From: Myxococcales bacterium
GTDB taxonomy: Bacteria; Myxococcota_A; Polyangia; Haliangiales; Haliangiaceae
Assembly: GCA_016716835.1 (NCBI GenBank)
Contig: JADJUW010000002.1
Location: forward strand, 186,001 to 250,000
Length of the DNA stretch: 64,000 nt
Direction: 5' to 3'
Part shown: piece after piece, positions 1 through 8,460 of the stretch
Numbering within the stretch: the stretch's first letter is position 1
Layout: each line of letters starts with the position of its first letter
The notes under the pieces: generated by a model
Database searches by the model: none
What the model was told of the DNA's origin: nothing
Seen by the model: the letters and a program-made list of their open reading frames with translations, nothing else
Made by a program: the position numbers and the translations under genes

Positions 1-29
1 CGGCATGACAACCGGCATGGCAGCCACCA

Positions 30-62
30 TGGCAAATTGACGCAGGCGTGGCGAATTGTCGC
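30..62 (+). promoter_or_regulatory. Direct repeats upstream of the ccoNO promoter (candidate activator site)
   Basis: Two copies of TGGCRAATTGWCGC lie at 30-43 and 49-62, 19 bp apart, differing at two positions. They sit about 120-155 bp upstream of the predicted sigma-54 start point near 184, the usual distance for enhancer-type sites of NtrC-family activators. The match to the activator encoded at 9946-11373 is inference from context. Confidence 0.4.
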
Positions 63-157
63 GCGCGTTCCTTGCATAGGAGAGGGGAGCGATGGCCAAT
101 GCCACGCAATTTTTGCGCGTAACTGTAACCAACTTACCACCTCCGCCAGTTCTATGA

Positions 158-173
158 CGGCACGTAAGTTGCT
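158..173 (+). promoter_or_regulatory. Sigma-54 (-24/-12) promoter of the cco operon
   Basis: CGGCACGTAAGTTGCT matches the RpoN consensus TGGCACGNNNNTTGCW at all defined positions except the first. The GG and GC are at the required spacing. The predicted start point is near 184, followed by a GAGGA ribosome site and ATG at 195. Confidence 0.8.
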
Positions 174-194
174 ATTGGGTTCGCTGAGGAATTC

Positions 195-2387
195 ATGGCT
201 CAGACAGAAACCGTAGTTTACGACGACGCAATTGTTCGCAAGTTCGTCACCGCCAGCATCGTCTGGGGTGCGGTCGGCATGTTGGTGGGGCTGTGGATCG
301 CCCTCCAGCTCGCGGTCCCCAGCCTCAACGTGACGCAATATTTTAGCTTTGGCCGCCTGCGGCCGCTGCACACCAACGCGGTGATCTTTGCCTTTGCCGG
401 CAACGCCATCTTTGCGGCCATCTATTACTCCTCGCAGCGGCTGCTCAAGACGCGGATGTTCTCCGACCTCTTGTCGTCCTTACATTTCTGGGGCTGGCAG
501 CTCATTATTGTGGCCGCCGCCATCACCTTGCCGCTGGGCATCACCCAGGGCAAGGAATACGCCGAGCTCGAGTGGCCGATCGACATTGCCATCGCCGTGG
601 TGTGGGTGACCTTCGCGGTAAACTTCTTTGGGGCGATGTGGAATCGCCGCGAAAAGCACATCTATGTCGCGCTGTGGTTCTACATCGCCACCATCATCAC
701 CGTCGCTATCCTGCACATCTTCAACAACCTCGTCATTCCGGTCAGCGCGTTCAAGAGCTATCCGATCTACGCCGGCGTCGAAGATGCCTTCATGCAGTGG
801 TGGTACGGCCACAACGCGGTCGCCTTTTTCCTAACCACGCCATTTTTGGGCATGATGTATTACTTCTTGCCGAAAGCGGCGGATCGCCCGGTTTATAGCT
901 ATCGGCTATCGATTATTCACTTTTGGTCGCTGGTGTTTATCTACATCTGGGCCGGGCCGCATCACCTGCACTACACCGCGCTGCCGGCGTGGTCGTCGAC
1001 GCTCGGCATGATCTTCTCGGTCATGCTGTGGATGCCATCGTGGGGCGGCATGATCAATGGCCTGCTCACCCTGCGCGGCGCGTGGAAGCGCGTTGCCGAA
1101 GACCCCGTGCTCAAGTTTTTCGTGGTTGCCATCACCTTCTACGGGATGTCGACATTTGAAGGCCCGATGCTCTCGATCAAGAGCGTCAACTCGTTGTCGC
1201 ATTACACCGACTGGAACATCGCGCACGTGCACGGCGGCGCGCTCGGCTGGAACGGCTTCATGTCGTTCGGCATGTTTTATTGGCTGGTGCCGCGGCTCTT
1301 TCAAACCAAGCTGTATTCGATCAAGCTCGCCGGCGTCCACTTCTGGATCGCCACCCTCGGCATCTTGCTCTATGTGCTTTCGCTGTGGACCGCGGGCATC
1401 ACCCAGGGCCTGATGTGGCGCGCGTTTGATGATACGGGGCGTCTGCAAAATCCAGACTTCCTCGAGACCATGTTGCAGCTCATCCCGCTGTATTGGGTGC
1501 GCGCCCTCGGCGGCACCATGTACCTCGTGGGCACGTTGATCGGCGCCTACAACATCTACAAGACGTGGACCACGCGCCCTGCGGTCTACGCCGACGTCAC
1601 CGCCAGCGTGCCGCCGCGGGTGCGAGATCTCGGCAAGGCGGTCGCCGACGGCCCCGAGGTCAAGCTGCATCGCCGCTGGGAAGGCCTGCCCATGGTCTTC
1701 ACGGTGCTCGTCACGCTCTCGGTCATTGTCGCCTCGCTGTTTGAGATTATTCCGACCTTTCTCATTGGCAGCAACGTGCCGCGCATCGCCTCGGTGACGC
1801 CGTATACGCCGCTGGAGCAATATGGCCGCGATATCTACATTCGCGAGGGTTGCTACAACTGCCATTCGCAGATGGTTCGCCCGTTTGTCGACGAGACCGT
1901 GCGCTATGGCGAATACTCCAAGCCCGGCGAATTTATCTATGATCGGCCGTTTCAATGGGGCAGCCGCCGCATCGGGCCCGATCTGCACCGCGAAGGTCAG
2001 AAGGGACGCAATCATCGCTGGCACTACATGCACTTCGAGCAGCCAACCTCGACGTCGGCGAAGTCCATGATGCCGCCGTACCCACACTTGCTTCGCCAGG
2101 AGATCAAGTGGGACACCATCCAGCCGCGCATCAACGGGCTGGCGATGCTGGGGCAACCCTATAGCCGCGACGTGCTCAATGATGCCGGCGTGGTGGCGCG
2201 GCAGCAGGCCGAGCTGATTGCCACGGATTTGGCGGCGCAGGGCGGCCCCAAGGGCACGGCGACCAAAGAAGTAATTGCGCTCATCGCCTACATGCAGCGC
2301 CTCGGCACCGACATCACCAAGGATGTGCCGCGGGCCGCCGCGGGCGCCGCGTCGTCAGGCAACGGAGGTGGCTATGAGTCTTTCTGA
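195..2387 (+). CDS. ccoNO: cbb3-type cytochrome c oxidase, fused subunits I and II (CcoN-CcoO)
   Basis: Catalytic core of the high-affinity cbb3 terminal oxidase in the inner membrane; it reduces O2 to water and pumps protons. Residues 1 to about 480 are the multi-helix CcoN part, with a haem-ligand candidate His59, the CuB pair His256-His257 and the His344/His346 pair (AHVHGG). From about residue 500 one helix leads into a CcoO-like domain with the haem c motif CYNCH (Cys553, Cys556, His557). The two subunits are normally separate proteins; here they form one 730-aa chain with no stop between them. ATG at 195 follows a GAGGA site and a sigma-54 promoter. The gene starts an operon in which nearly every gene overlaps the next. 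Confidence 0.95.
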   Translation: MAQTETVVYDDAIVRKFVTASIVWGAVGMLVGLWIALQLAVPSLNVTQYFSFGRLRPLHTNAVIFAFAGNAIFAAIYYSSQRLLKTRMFSDLLSSLHFWGWQLIIVAAAITLPLGITQGKEYAELEWPIDIAIAVVWVTFAVNFFGAMWNRREKHIYVALWFYIATIITVAILHIFNNLVIPVSAFKSYPIYAGVEDAFMQWWYGHNAVAFFLTTPFLGMMYYFLPKAADRPVYSYRLSIIHFWSLVFIYIWAGPHHLHYTALPAWSSTLGMIFSVMLWMPSWGGMINGLLTLRGAWKRVAEDPVLKFFVVAITFYGMSTFEGPMLSIKSVNSLSHYTDWNIAHVHGGALGWNGFMSFGMFYWLVPRLFQTKLYSIKLAGVHFWIATLGILLYVLSLWTAGITQGLMWRAFDDTGRLQNPDFLETMLQLIPLYWVRALGGTMYLVGTLIGAYNIYKTWTTRPAVYADVTASVPPRVRDLGKAVADGPEVKLHRRWEGLPMVFTVLVTLSVIVASLFEIIPTFLIGSNVPRIASVTPYTPLEQYGRDIYIREGCYNCHSQMVRPFVDETVRYGEYSKPGEFIYDRPFQWGSRRIGPDLHREGQKGRNHRWHYMHFEQPTSTSAKSMMPPYPHLLRQEIKWDTIQPRINGLAMLGQPYSRDVLNDAGVVARQQAELIATDLAAQGGPKGTATKEVIALIAYMQRLGTDITKDVPRAAAGAASSGNGGGYESF

Positions 2388-2553
2388 GCTAATGTCGAAG
2401 ATGGGCGTCGCCGATTTTACCGGCGCGGCGCTCATTATTTTCTTTGTCGTCTTTATCGCGGTGGGCGTGCGTGCGTTGCTCTATCGCAAGCAGACCGTTG
2501 AATACAAGAGCCAGCTCCCGTTCGAAGACGGGACCAAGGAGCCAAGCCGATGA
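2374..2553 (+). CDS. ccoQ: cbb3 oxidase small subunit CcoQ/FixQ
   Basis: A 59-aa protein with one transmembrane helix (about residues 14-36) followed by a short basic then acidic tail, the usual look of CcoQ, which helps hold the cbb3 complex together. It starts inside the end of ccoNO (14-nt overlap) behind a strong GGAGG at 2364-2368. Its stop overlaps the ccoP start (ATGA). Identity rests on size, topology and position between ccoO and ccoP; the sequence itself is poorly conserved in this family. Confidence 0.82.
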   Translation: MSLSELMSKMGVADFTGAALIIFFVVFIAVGVRALLYRKQTVEYKSQLPFEDGTKEPSR

Positions 2554-3164
2554 GCGAACCAACCATCAAACCAGCCGAGCCTCAACGCGACACCACGGGG
2601 GCACCGCTGCTGAGCCACGACTACGACGGCATCCAAGAATTCGATAATCCGCTGCCCGGCTGGTGGACCGCCATCTTGGTGCTCAGCGTGATCCACTCGG
2701 TGGCGTACTTCATTTGGTTTCACGGTGGCGGCCCTGGAAAATCCGAGACGGAAACCTATGCCGCTGAGTGGGCGGACTACGCCAAGCTTAAAAAGGACGT
2801 CGCGGCGAAGGAAGCCGCCGAGATCTCCGAGGCCACGCTCGCCGCCGCCAGCAAAGATCAGGCGGTCCTCGCGCGCGGCAAAGAAGTGTTTACGATCAAT
2901 TGCGTCAGCTGCCATGGCCCCGCCGGTGCGGGCTTGGTTGGGCCAAATCTGACCGACATGTCACAGATCCACGGTGCGCAGCGCCTCGACATTTACAAGA
3001 CCATCCGCGATGGCGTCATCGACAAGGGCATGGTCGCGTGGGGCACCATGTTGACGCACGAGCAGGTGGTCGACGTGACGGCGTACACGGCCACGCTGCG
3101 CGGCCAGAACGTCGCCGGCAAGGCCGCGGAAGGTCAAGCGGTTTCGCCATACGCGATTCCGTAG
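2550..3164 (+). CDS. ccoP: cbb3 oxidase cytochrome c subunit CcoP (single haem)
   Basis: Membrane-anchored cytochrome c that passes electrons to the cbb3 core. The N-terminal NPLPGWW motif before the helix (about residues 31-60) is characteristic of CcoP/FixP. Only one haem-binding motif is present, CVSCH at about residues 117-121. Typical CcoP has two cytochrome domains and about 300 residues; this one has 204. The ATG overlaps the ccoQ stop by 4 nt. The missing haem may reflect a shortened electron route, with the CcoO part fused to CcoN. Confidence 0.9.
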   Translation: MSEPTIKPAEPQRDTTGAPLLSHDYDGIQEFDNPLPGWWTAILVLSVIHSVAYFIWFHGGGPGKSETETYAAEWADYAKLKKDVAAKEAAEISEATLAAASKDQAVLARGKEVFTINCVSCHGPAGAGLVGPNLTDMSQIHGAQRLDIYKTIRDGVIDKGMVAWGTMLTHEQVVDVTAYTATLRGQNVAGKAAEGQAVSPYAIP

Positions 3165-3170
3165 GGCACA

Positions 3171-4598
3171 ATGACCGCGCCCAAGCAAGCCCCCGAGCGC
3201 GTCCTCTCGACGCTCAACAACGACGGCTCGCGGTTTTGGATTCATCCCAAGCTGGTCAAGGGGCGGCTGTGGTGGCAGCGGGCGGTGGTCGGCTACGCGC
3301 TGATTGCCTTGTTCGTCGCGCTGCCGATCATCTCCATCGACGGCAAGCCGGCGATGTTGCTCGACATCTTGGCGCGCGAGTTCACGCTGTTTGGCACCAC
3401 GTTTCGCCCCAGCGACACGTTCTTGCTGCTCTTGCTCGGCATTGCGTCGTTGCTCTCCATTTTTTGGATAACCGCGCTGTTTGGCCGCATCTGGTGCGGC
3501 TGGGGCTGCCCGCAAACCGTTTACATGGAGTTTGTCTTTCGCCCCATCGAGAGCTGGCTTGAGGGCGGGCCGACCCAGCGCAAGGCGCTCGATCAAAAAC
3601 GCCCAACCTGGCGCCGTTTGGCTAAATGGGCGATTTTTGCGGTCATCGCGTTTGCCATGGCCAACATCTTTTTGTCGTATTTTCTCGGCTGGCACCGGCT
3701 GGTAAAATGGATCGGCAATGTGCCCAGCGAGCATCCGTTTGGCTTTGCCACCGTGATGTTTGTGTCCGCGCTCGTGTTTTTTGATTTTGCCTATTTTCGC
3801 GAACAGATGTGTACCGTGGCCTGTCCCTATGGGCGCCTGCAGTCGGTCTTGATTGATCCGAATTCGCTGATTGTTGGCTACGACGTCGCGCGGGGCGAGC
3901 CGCGCGGCAAGCCGGGGTCAAAGAAGAGTTTGCCGGTGGTCGGTGAGGCGCAGGGCGATTGCGTGGCCTGTAACGCCTGCGTCGCGGTGTGCCCGACCGG
4001 CATCGATATTCGCAACGGCCTGCAGATGGAATGCATTGGCTGCACGCAGTGCATCGACGCCTGCGAGCCGATCATGGAAAAGCTGGGGCGCCCGACAGGG
4101 CTCATCCGCTATTCGTCGCAAAACGAGCTCGAGGGCAAGCCTCGGCAGGTGGTGCGGGCGCGCACCATTCTCTATCCCATCGGCATCTTGGTCGCGCTGA
4201 CCCTGTTTGCCTATAACCTGTCGCATCGCGGCGGCACCGATGTGTGGGTGGTGCGCAACGCGCAAGTGACGTATCAGGAATTGCCGGGTGGGCGCATCGC
4301 GACCTCGGTGCGCGTCAAGATCGAGAACAAGTCCGAAGCGCATCGCGTCTATCGCATCGCGCTACAGGACGCCAAGGGCGAGCTCATCTCGCCAACCTCG
4401 CCGCTGCAACTCGATGCCAAGAAGGCCACCACCATCCCGGTGTTTATCAGCGTCGCCAAGGTGGACTTTGAGCACGGCAAGCACGCCTCGCAAATCTTGC
4501 TCACCGACGACGCCGGGTTTCGCCGCGAACTGGCGATCACGCTGTTTGGGCCCGAGCATGACGATGAAAAAGAAAAGGGCGATCATGACGACCACTAG
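3171..4598 (+). CDS. ccoG: Cytochrome oxidase accessory protein CcoG (RdxA/FixG family)
   Basis: Membrane iron-sulfur protein needed for cbb3 assembly; family members act as cupric reductases that supply Cu(I). The 475-aa chain has several N-terminal helices, a Cys pair in the loop CGWGCP, and two ferredoxin-type 4Fe-4S motifs: Cys264/267/270/274 (each last Cys followed by Pro) and Cys288/291/294/298. The C-terminal third is an immunoglobulin-like periplasmic domain. It starts 6 nt after ccoP and overlaps ccoH by 14 nt. Confidence 0.93.
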   Translation: MTAPKQAPERVLSTLNNDGSRFWIHPKLVKGRLWWQRAVVGYALIALFVALPIISIDGKPAMLLDILAREFTLFGTTFRPSDTFLLLLLGIASLLSIFWITALFGRIWCGWGCPQTVYMEFVFRPIESWLEGGPTQRKALDQKRPTWRRLAKWAIFAVIAFAMANIFLSYFLGWHRLVKWIGNVPSEHPFGFATVMFVSALVFFDFAYFREQMCTVACPYGRLQSVLIDPNSLIVGYDVARGEPRGKPGSKKSLPVVGEAQGDCVACNACVAVCPTGIDIRNGLQMECIGCTQCIDACEPIMEKLGRPTGLIRYSSQNELEGKPRQVVRARTILYPIGILVALTLFAYNLSHRGGTDVWVVRNAQVTYQELPGGRIATSVRVKIENKSEAHRVYRIALQDAKGELISPTSPLQLDAKKATTIPVFISVAKVDFEHGKHASQILLTDDAGFRRELAITLFGPEHDDEKEKGDHDDH

Positions 4599-5100
4599 CA
4601 CAGCCAACCCAGGGGGCGCCGAGCCCGCGAACGCCGCCGGCTCGTGGTGGCGCGATCCGGGCAAGCGGTGGATCGGCGTCGTGCTGATCTTGCTGCTCGG
4701 CAACGTCGGCATGGTCGGGATGCTGATGATCGCGGCGGGCCCGGCCGATGCGCGGCGGGTTATCCCGGACTACTATCAGCGCGCGGCAACCTACGACAGG
4801 GAGATTGCGCAGCGTGGGACTAATCGCCAAATGGGACTCAGCACGCGCATCGTCGCGACCGCCTCGACGTGGACGCTTGGAGTGCGCGGTCGAAACGGCG
4901 CGGTCACCGACGCGCGCGTTGGCGTCGCCATCCGCCATCGCAGCCGCCCAGAGCTCGATAGGGCGATCGTGTTAACGCCCGCGAGCGGCGGCTATGAGAC
5001 CGCGTTGGCGTTACCCGTTGGCCTCTACGACGTTGAGGTCACCATTGAGACCGCAGCGGGCAAATTTATCGATACGCAAGAGGTCGAAATCAAGCCATGA
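4585..5100 (+). CDS. ccoH: FixH/CcoH family cbb3 assembly protein
   Basis: A 171-aa protein with a cytoplasmic N-terminus, one transmembrane helix (about residues 30-52) and a periplasmic beta-rich domain, as in FixH/CcoH, which helps load copper and assemble the cbb3 oxidase. It starts at ATG 4585 inside the 3' end of ccoG; a longer upstream start would fall wholly inside ccoG in another frame. Its stop overlaps the next ATG (ATGA at 5097-5100). Confidence 0.82.
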   Translation: MTTTSTANPGGAEPANAAGSWWRDPGKRWIGVVLILLLGNVGMVGMLMIAAGPADARRVIPDYYQRAATYDREIAQRGTNRQMGLSTRIVATASTWTLGVRGRNGAVTDARVGVAIRHRSRPELDRAIVLTPASGGYETALALPVGLYDVEVTIETAAGKFIDTQEVEIKP

Positions 5101-5822
5101 CCGCGTCGCTTATCGCCACGGTGTTTGCGGCGAGCATTATTGGCTCGCTGCATTGCGTGGCGATGTGCGGGCCGTTGGCATCGTTGGCAATGGGGCAGAG
5201 CGCGGGGCGCGGCCGGTTTGCGGCGGGGCATGCGATCGGGCGCCTTGGCGTATATGCGTTGCTTGGCGCGCTTGCCGGCCTCGCGGGCAAGACCTTTGAT
5301 TTGGCGGGACGCGCGCTCAACGTGCAGCGCTTTGCGATGATCGTCGCCGGCGGCGTCTTGCTCGCGTGGGGGCTATATCATTTAGCCGTTGCGCTCGGGA
5401 TGCGGCCGATCGCGGTGAAAAATGCCTTGTATCGCAAGTCGCTGGTGCGTTTGCAGAAGACGCCACCGGGGCGGCGCGCCGTGCTCATGGGATCGCTTAG
5501 CGGGCTGTTGCCGTGCGGCTGGCTGTGGTCGTTTGTAATTTTGGCGGCGGGCACGGGCACGGTGCTTGGCGGGCTCGCGGTGATGACGGTATTTTGGGCG
5601 GGGACGGTGCCCGCGCTCACCGGCGCGTTAACGCTGTTTGAGCCGGTTTTACGCTATCTGCGGCAGAAACTGCCGTTAGTCACTGCGATCACGGTGGTCG
5701 TGCTTGGGCTCATGGCCTTATCCATGCGCGCGCCATTGCTCGCGCGCGACGAGGCGGCGGCATCGGCAAAGACGGTCGACGTGACCAAGGGCGAACTGCC
5801 GGCCTGCCACGGGGGCCACTAG
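5097..5822 (+). CDS. UreH_2/TauE-SafE-like membrane protein of the cbb3 assembly operon
   Basis: A 241-aa protein with about six transmembrane helices. The N-terminal helix carries the SLHCVAMCGP motif typical of the UreH_2 (DsbD-like transmembrane) family that commonly sits beside ccoI/ccoG. A second conserved stretch, GLLPCGWLW, is near residue 140. The paired Cys residues suggest a role in copper handling or thiol exchange during oxidase assembly; that is inference. It overlaps ccoH by 4 nt and ccoI by 1 nt, so it is translationally coupled to both. Confidence 0.8.
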   Translation: MTASLIATVFAASIIGSLHCVAMCGPLASLAMGQSAGRGRFAAGHAIGRLGVYALLGALAGLAGKTFDLAGRALNVQRFAMIVAGGVLLAWGLYHLAVALGMRPIAVKNALYRKSLVRLQKTPPGRRAVLMGSLSGLLPCGWLWSFVILAAGTGTVLGGLAVMTVFWAGTVPALTGALTLFEPVLRYLRQKLPLVTAITVVVLGLMALSMRAPLLARDEAAASAKTVDVTKGELPACHGGH

Positions 5823-8272
5823 TGTCGGCGGTCGCGGCCGCGCAAGCTTCGTCGACCCCGGGCTGCAGCCATTGTGGCCTGTCGCTGCCCGCGGGTGTGA
5901 CGCCAAGCGAGGCGGGCCTGGCATTTTGCTGCGCCGGCTGCGAGACCGTCTACGAGGTGCTGCGCGATCAGCAGCTCGGCCATTATTACGACATCGCCGG
6001 CGTGCGCGCGCCGGCACGCAGCAGCGGCCGCAGCTACGCCGAGTTTGACGATCCGGCGTTTCACAAGCTCTACGTCACCGTCGCCGAAAACGGGCTGGCG
6101 CGCACCTCGCTGTTTCTCGAAGATCTGCGTTGCGCCGCGTGCGTGTGGCTAGTCGAGCAGGCGCCGACCCAGCTCGATGGCGTGTCGCAGGCGCGCGCCG
6201 ATATCGGGCGTAGTCGGCTCGATCTGGTGTTTGATCCTACGCGCACCGCGCTGTCCGCCATCGCGCGGCGGCTCGATCGGGTGGGCCATCCGGCACATCC
6301 GTACCGCGGCATCGATCGCGATCTGGCGCGACGCAAGGAAGATCGCGCGCTCTTGCTGCGCATCGGCGTCGCCGGCGCGGTGGTTGGCAACGTCATGCTG
6401 CTGGCGATTGCGCTCTACGCCGGTTGGCTGTCGGACATGAACGCGCAGGACACGCAATTTTTTCGCATGCTGTCGATGATCGCGACGGTGCCGACGATTA
6501 CCTATGCCGCGATGCCTTTCTTTCGCGGCGCGTGGACGGCATTGCGGCAGCGGCGCCTGCACCTAGATTTTCCACTCGCCGTCGGCATCGCCGCGGGCCT
6601 TGGGTGGGGCACGCTCAACGTGCTGCGCGGCACCGGCGAGATCTATTTCGACACCGTTGCAATGCTGGTATTTCTGCTCCTGCTCGCACGGTGGGTGCAG
6701 GCGCGCCATTACCGCCGCGCCTCGACCTCGGCCGAGATGCTGCTGGGCCTCACCAGCAGCCGGGTGCGGCGCGTGATTGGCGCCGACGACGCGACCATTG
6801 ACGCGCCGATCGAGGCCATTCACATCGGAGACGCGGTGGTCGTACACGCCGGCGAGACCATTCCCGTCGACGGCGTGATTCGCCGCGGCAGCTCGGCGCT
6901 CGATATGGCGCTGCTCACGGGCGAATCACAGCCGGTCGACGTCGCCGTCGGTGCCACCGTGTTTGCCGGCACGCTCAATGTCGCCGCGCCGCTGACGATC
7001 GTCGCGACGAGCCTGGGCGAGGAGACGCGCGTCGGGCAATTGGTGGCGCGCATCGACGAACAGCATCGCCGGCGCTCGCGCGTCGAGCAGATGGTCGATC
7101 GCGTTTCGGGGCGCTTTGTCGCCGTGGTCTTCGCGGTCGCCATTCTCACCTTTGTCGCGCACGGCGTGATCACTTCGTGGAGCGCCGGCGCCGAGCACGC
7201 CATGGCGCTGCTGATTGTTACGTGCCCGTGCGCGCTTGCGCTGGCAACCCCGCTCGCCGTGTCGTTCGCACTGGGCCGCGCCGCGCGTCGCGGCATCTTG
7301 ATCAAAGGCGCTGATGCGCTCGAGCGCCTCGCCACGCCGGGCACGGTCGTGCTCGATAAGACCGGCACGTTGACGCACGGCAAGCTCACGGTCGTTGCCG
7401 CGCTGCCGCATCGCGATGATTTGCCTGCGGTTGCCGCGCTTGAGGTCGGCATGAGCCATCCGGTGGCGCGCGCGCTCGCGGCCGCCGCTTCGCCGCATGC
7501 CGCGGGTGCTGTCGATGTCGCGCAGCAAACAGGACGCGGCGTCACCGGCACCGTCGACGGCCAGGCCTATGTTGTCGGCGCGCCGGCGTGGGTGCTGTCG
7601 CAAGCGACCATGTCGTCCGAGCTCGCGCGCGCCATGGACGAGGCCGCCCGCCGTGGCGAGACGCCTGTCTTGGTCGCTAAAGGCGGCGCGGTGTCTTCGG
7701 TCATTTTGCTGTCGGATCCGCTTCGCGCTGACGCCGCACCCGCTGTGGCACGACTGCGCATGCTCGGCTGGCGCGTAAAAATTTGCTCCGGCGATGCGCC
7801 GCATGTCGTCGCGCACGTCGCGGCCGCGCTCGCGGTGGCGCCGGCAGATTGCCAGGGCGGCGCGACGCCCGAGGCCAAGCTCGCCACCATCGAGGCGCTG
7901 CGCGCAAACGGCCCGGTGGTCATGGTGGGCGATGGCGTTAACGACGCCGCGGCGCTCGCCGCCGCGACGTGCGGCATCGCGGTGCACGGCAGCGCGGATG
8001 CGTCGATCGAGGCCGCCGACGTCTTTGTACGCACCGCGGGCCTGGCGCCGGTGGCGTCGCTGGTGCACAGCGCCAGCCTCACCATGCGGGTGATTCGCCG
8101 CAATTTCGCGATCTCTACGTTCTACAACGTCATCATGGGCGGCCTCGCCGTGCTCGGCGTGATCCATCCACTGTGGGCCGCGATTCTCATGCCGCTGTCG
8201 TCGCTCACCGTGCTAGCCTCGTCTACGCGCACGAACGCTTTTGGAGCAAGCACATGGCCACCAACTACCTAA
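5822..8272 (+). CDS. ccoI: Copper-translocating P1B-type ATPase CcoI/FixI
   Basis: Exports copper across the inner membrane for maturation of the cbb3 CuB centre. The N-terminus has a Cys-rich domain (CSHCG...CCAGC) found in FixI-type pumps, then an HMA domain with CAAC near residue 109. Core motifs: TGES actuator loop, the metal-site CPC (Cys468, Cys470), phosphorylated Asp512 in DKTGTLT, the HP of SHPVA and the hinge GDGVNDA. Length 816 aa is normal. The start is GTG at 5822, sharing one base with the previous stop. Its end overlaps ccoS. Confidence 0.93.
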   Translation: MSAVAAAQASSTPGCSHCGLSLPAGVTPSEAGLAFCCAGCETVYEVLRDQQLGHYYDIAGVRAPARSSGRSYAEFDDPAFHKLYVTVAENGLARTSLFLEDLRCAACVWLVEQAPTQLDGVSQARADIGRSRLDLVFDPTRTALSAIARRLDRVGHPAHPYRGIDRDLARRKEDRALLLRIGVAGAVVGNVMLLAIALYAGWLSDMNAQDTQFFRMLSMIATVPTITYAAMPFFRGAWTALRQRRLHLDFPLAVGIAAGLGWGTLNVLRGTGEIYFDTVAMLVFLLLLARWVQARHYRRASTSAEMLLGLTSSRVRRVIGADDATIDAPIEAIHIGDAVVVHAGETIPVDGVIRRGSSALDMALLTGESQPVDVAVGATVFAGTLNVAAPLTIVATSLGEETRVGQLVARIDEQHRRRSRVEQMVDRVSGRFVAVVFAVAILTFVAHGVITSWSAGAEHAMALLIVTCPCALALATPLAVSFALGRAARRGILIKGADALERLATPGTVVLDKTGTLTHGKLTVVAALPHRDDLPAVAALEVGMSHPVARALAAAASPHAAGAVDVAQQTGRGVTGTVDGQAYVVGAPAWVLSQATMSSELARAMDEAARRGETPVLVAKGGAVSSVILLSDPLRADAAPAVARLRMLGWRVKICSGDAPHVVAHVAAALAVAPADCQGGATPEAKLATIEALRANGPVVMVGDGVNDAAALAAATCGIAVHGSADASIEAADVFVRTAGLAPVASLVHSASLTMRVIRRNFAISTFYNVIMGGLAVLGVIHPLWAAILMPLSSLTVLASSTRTNAFGASTWPPTT

Positions 8273-8460
8273 TCCTCTGGCTTGCCCTCGGCGGCGCGGT
8301 GCTCGCGGTGGTCGGCTTTATCTGGACCGTGCGTTCCGGCCAAATGGACGACCTCGACACGCCGCCGCATCGCGTCTTGTTCGACGACACGCCGTCGCCG
8401 CCGACCGACGCCTCGACGTCGGCTAGCTCTTCGCCACCACCGCCGGCAACAAAACCTTAA
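8254..8460 (+). CDS. ccoS: cbb3 oxidase maturation protein CcoS
   Basis: A 68-aa protein with one transmembrane helix (about residues 6-25) followed by the conserved stretch around SGQMDDLDTPPHRVLFDD, which is diagnostic for CcoS, needed for cofactor insertion into cbb3. ATG 8254 lies inside the ccoI end behind GGAG. A Pro/Ser-rich tail follows the conserved part. It closes the operon, and its 3' end overlaps the convergent kinase gene by 38 nt. Confidence 0.88.
   Translation: MATNYLILWLALGGAVLAVVGFIWTVRSGQMDDLDTPPHRVLFDDTPSPPTDASTSASSSPPPPATKP

Noticed and set aside
906..2156. 416-codon open frame antisense to ccoNO
   Set aside because: It is the mirror of a GC-rich, strongly biased gene; composition is Arg/His-rich without domains. 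ccoNO is certain on the other strand.
6820..8167. Long antisense frames within ccoI
   Set aside because: Shadow frames of a gene with strong third-position GC; no start context or domains.
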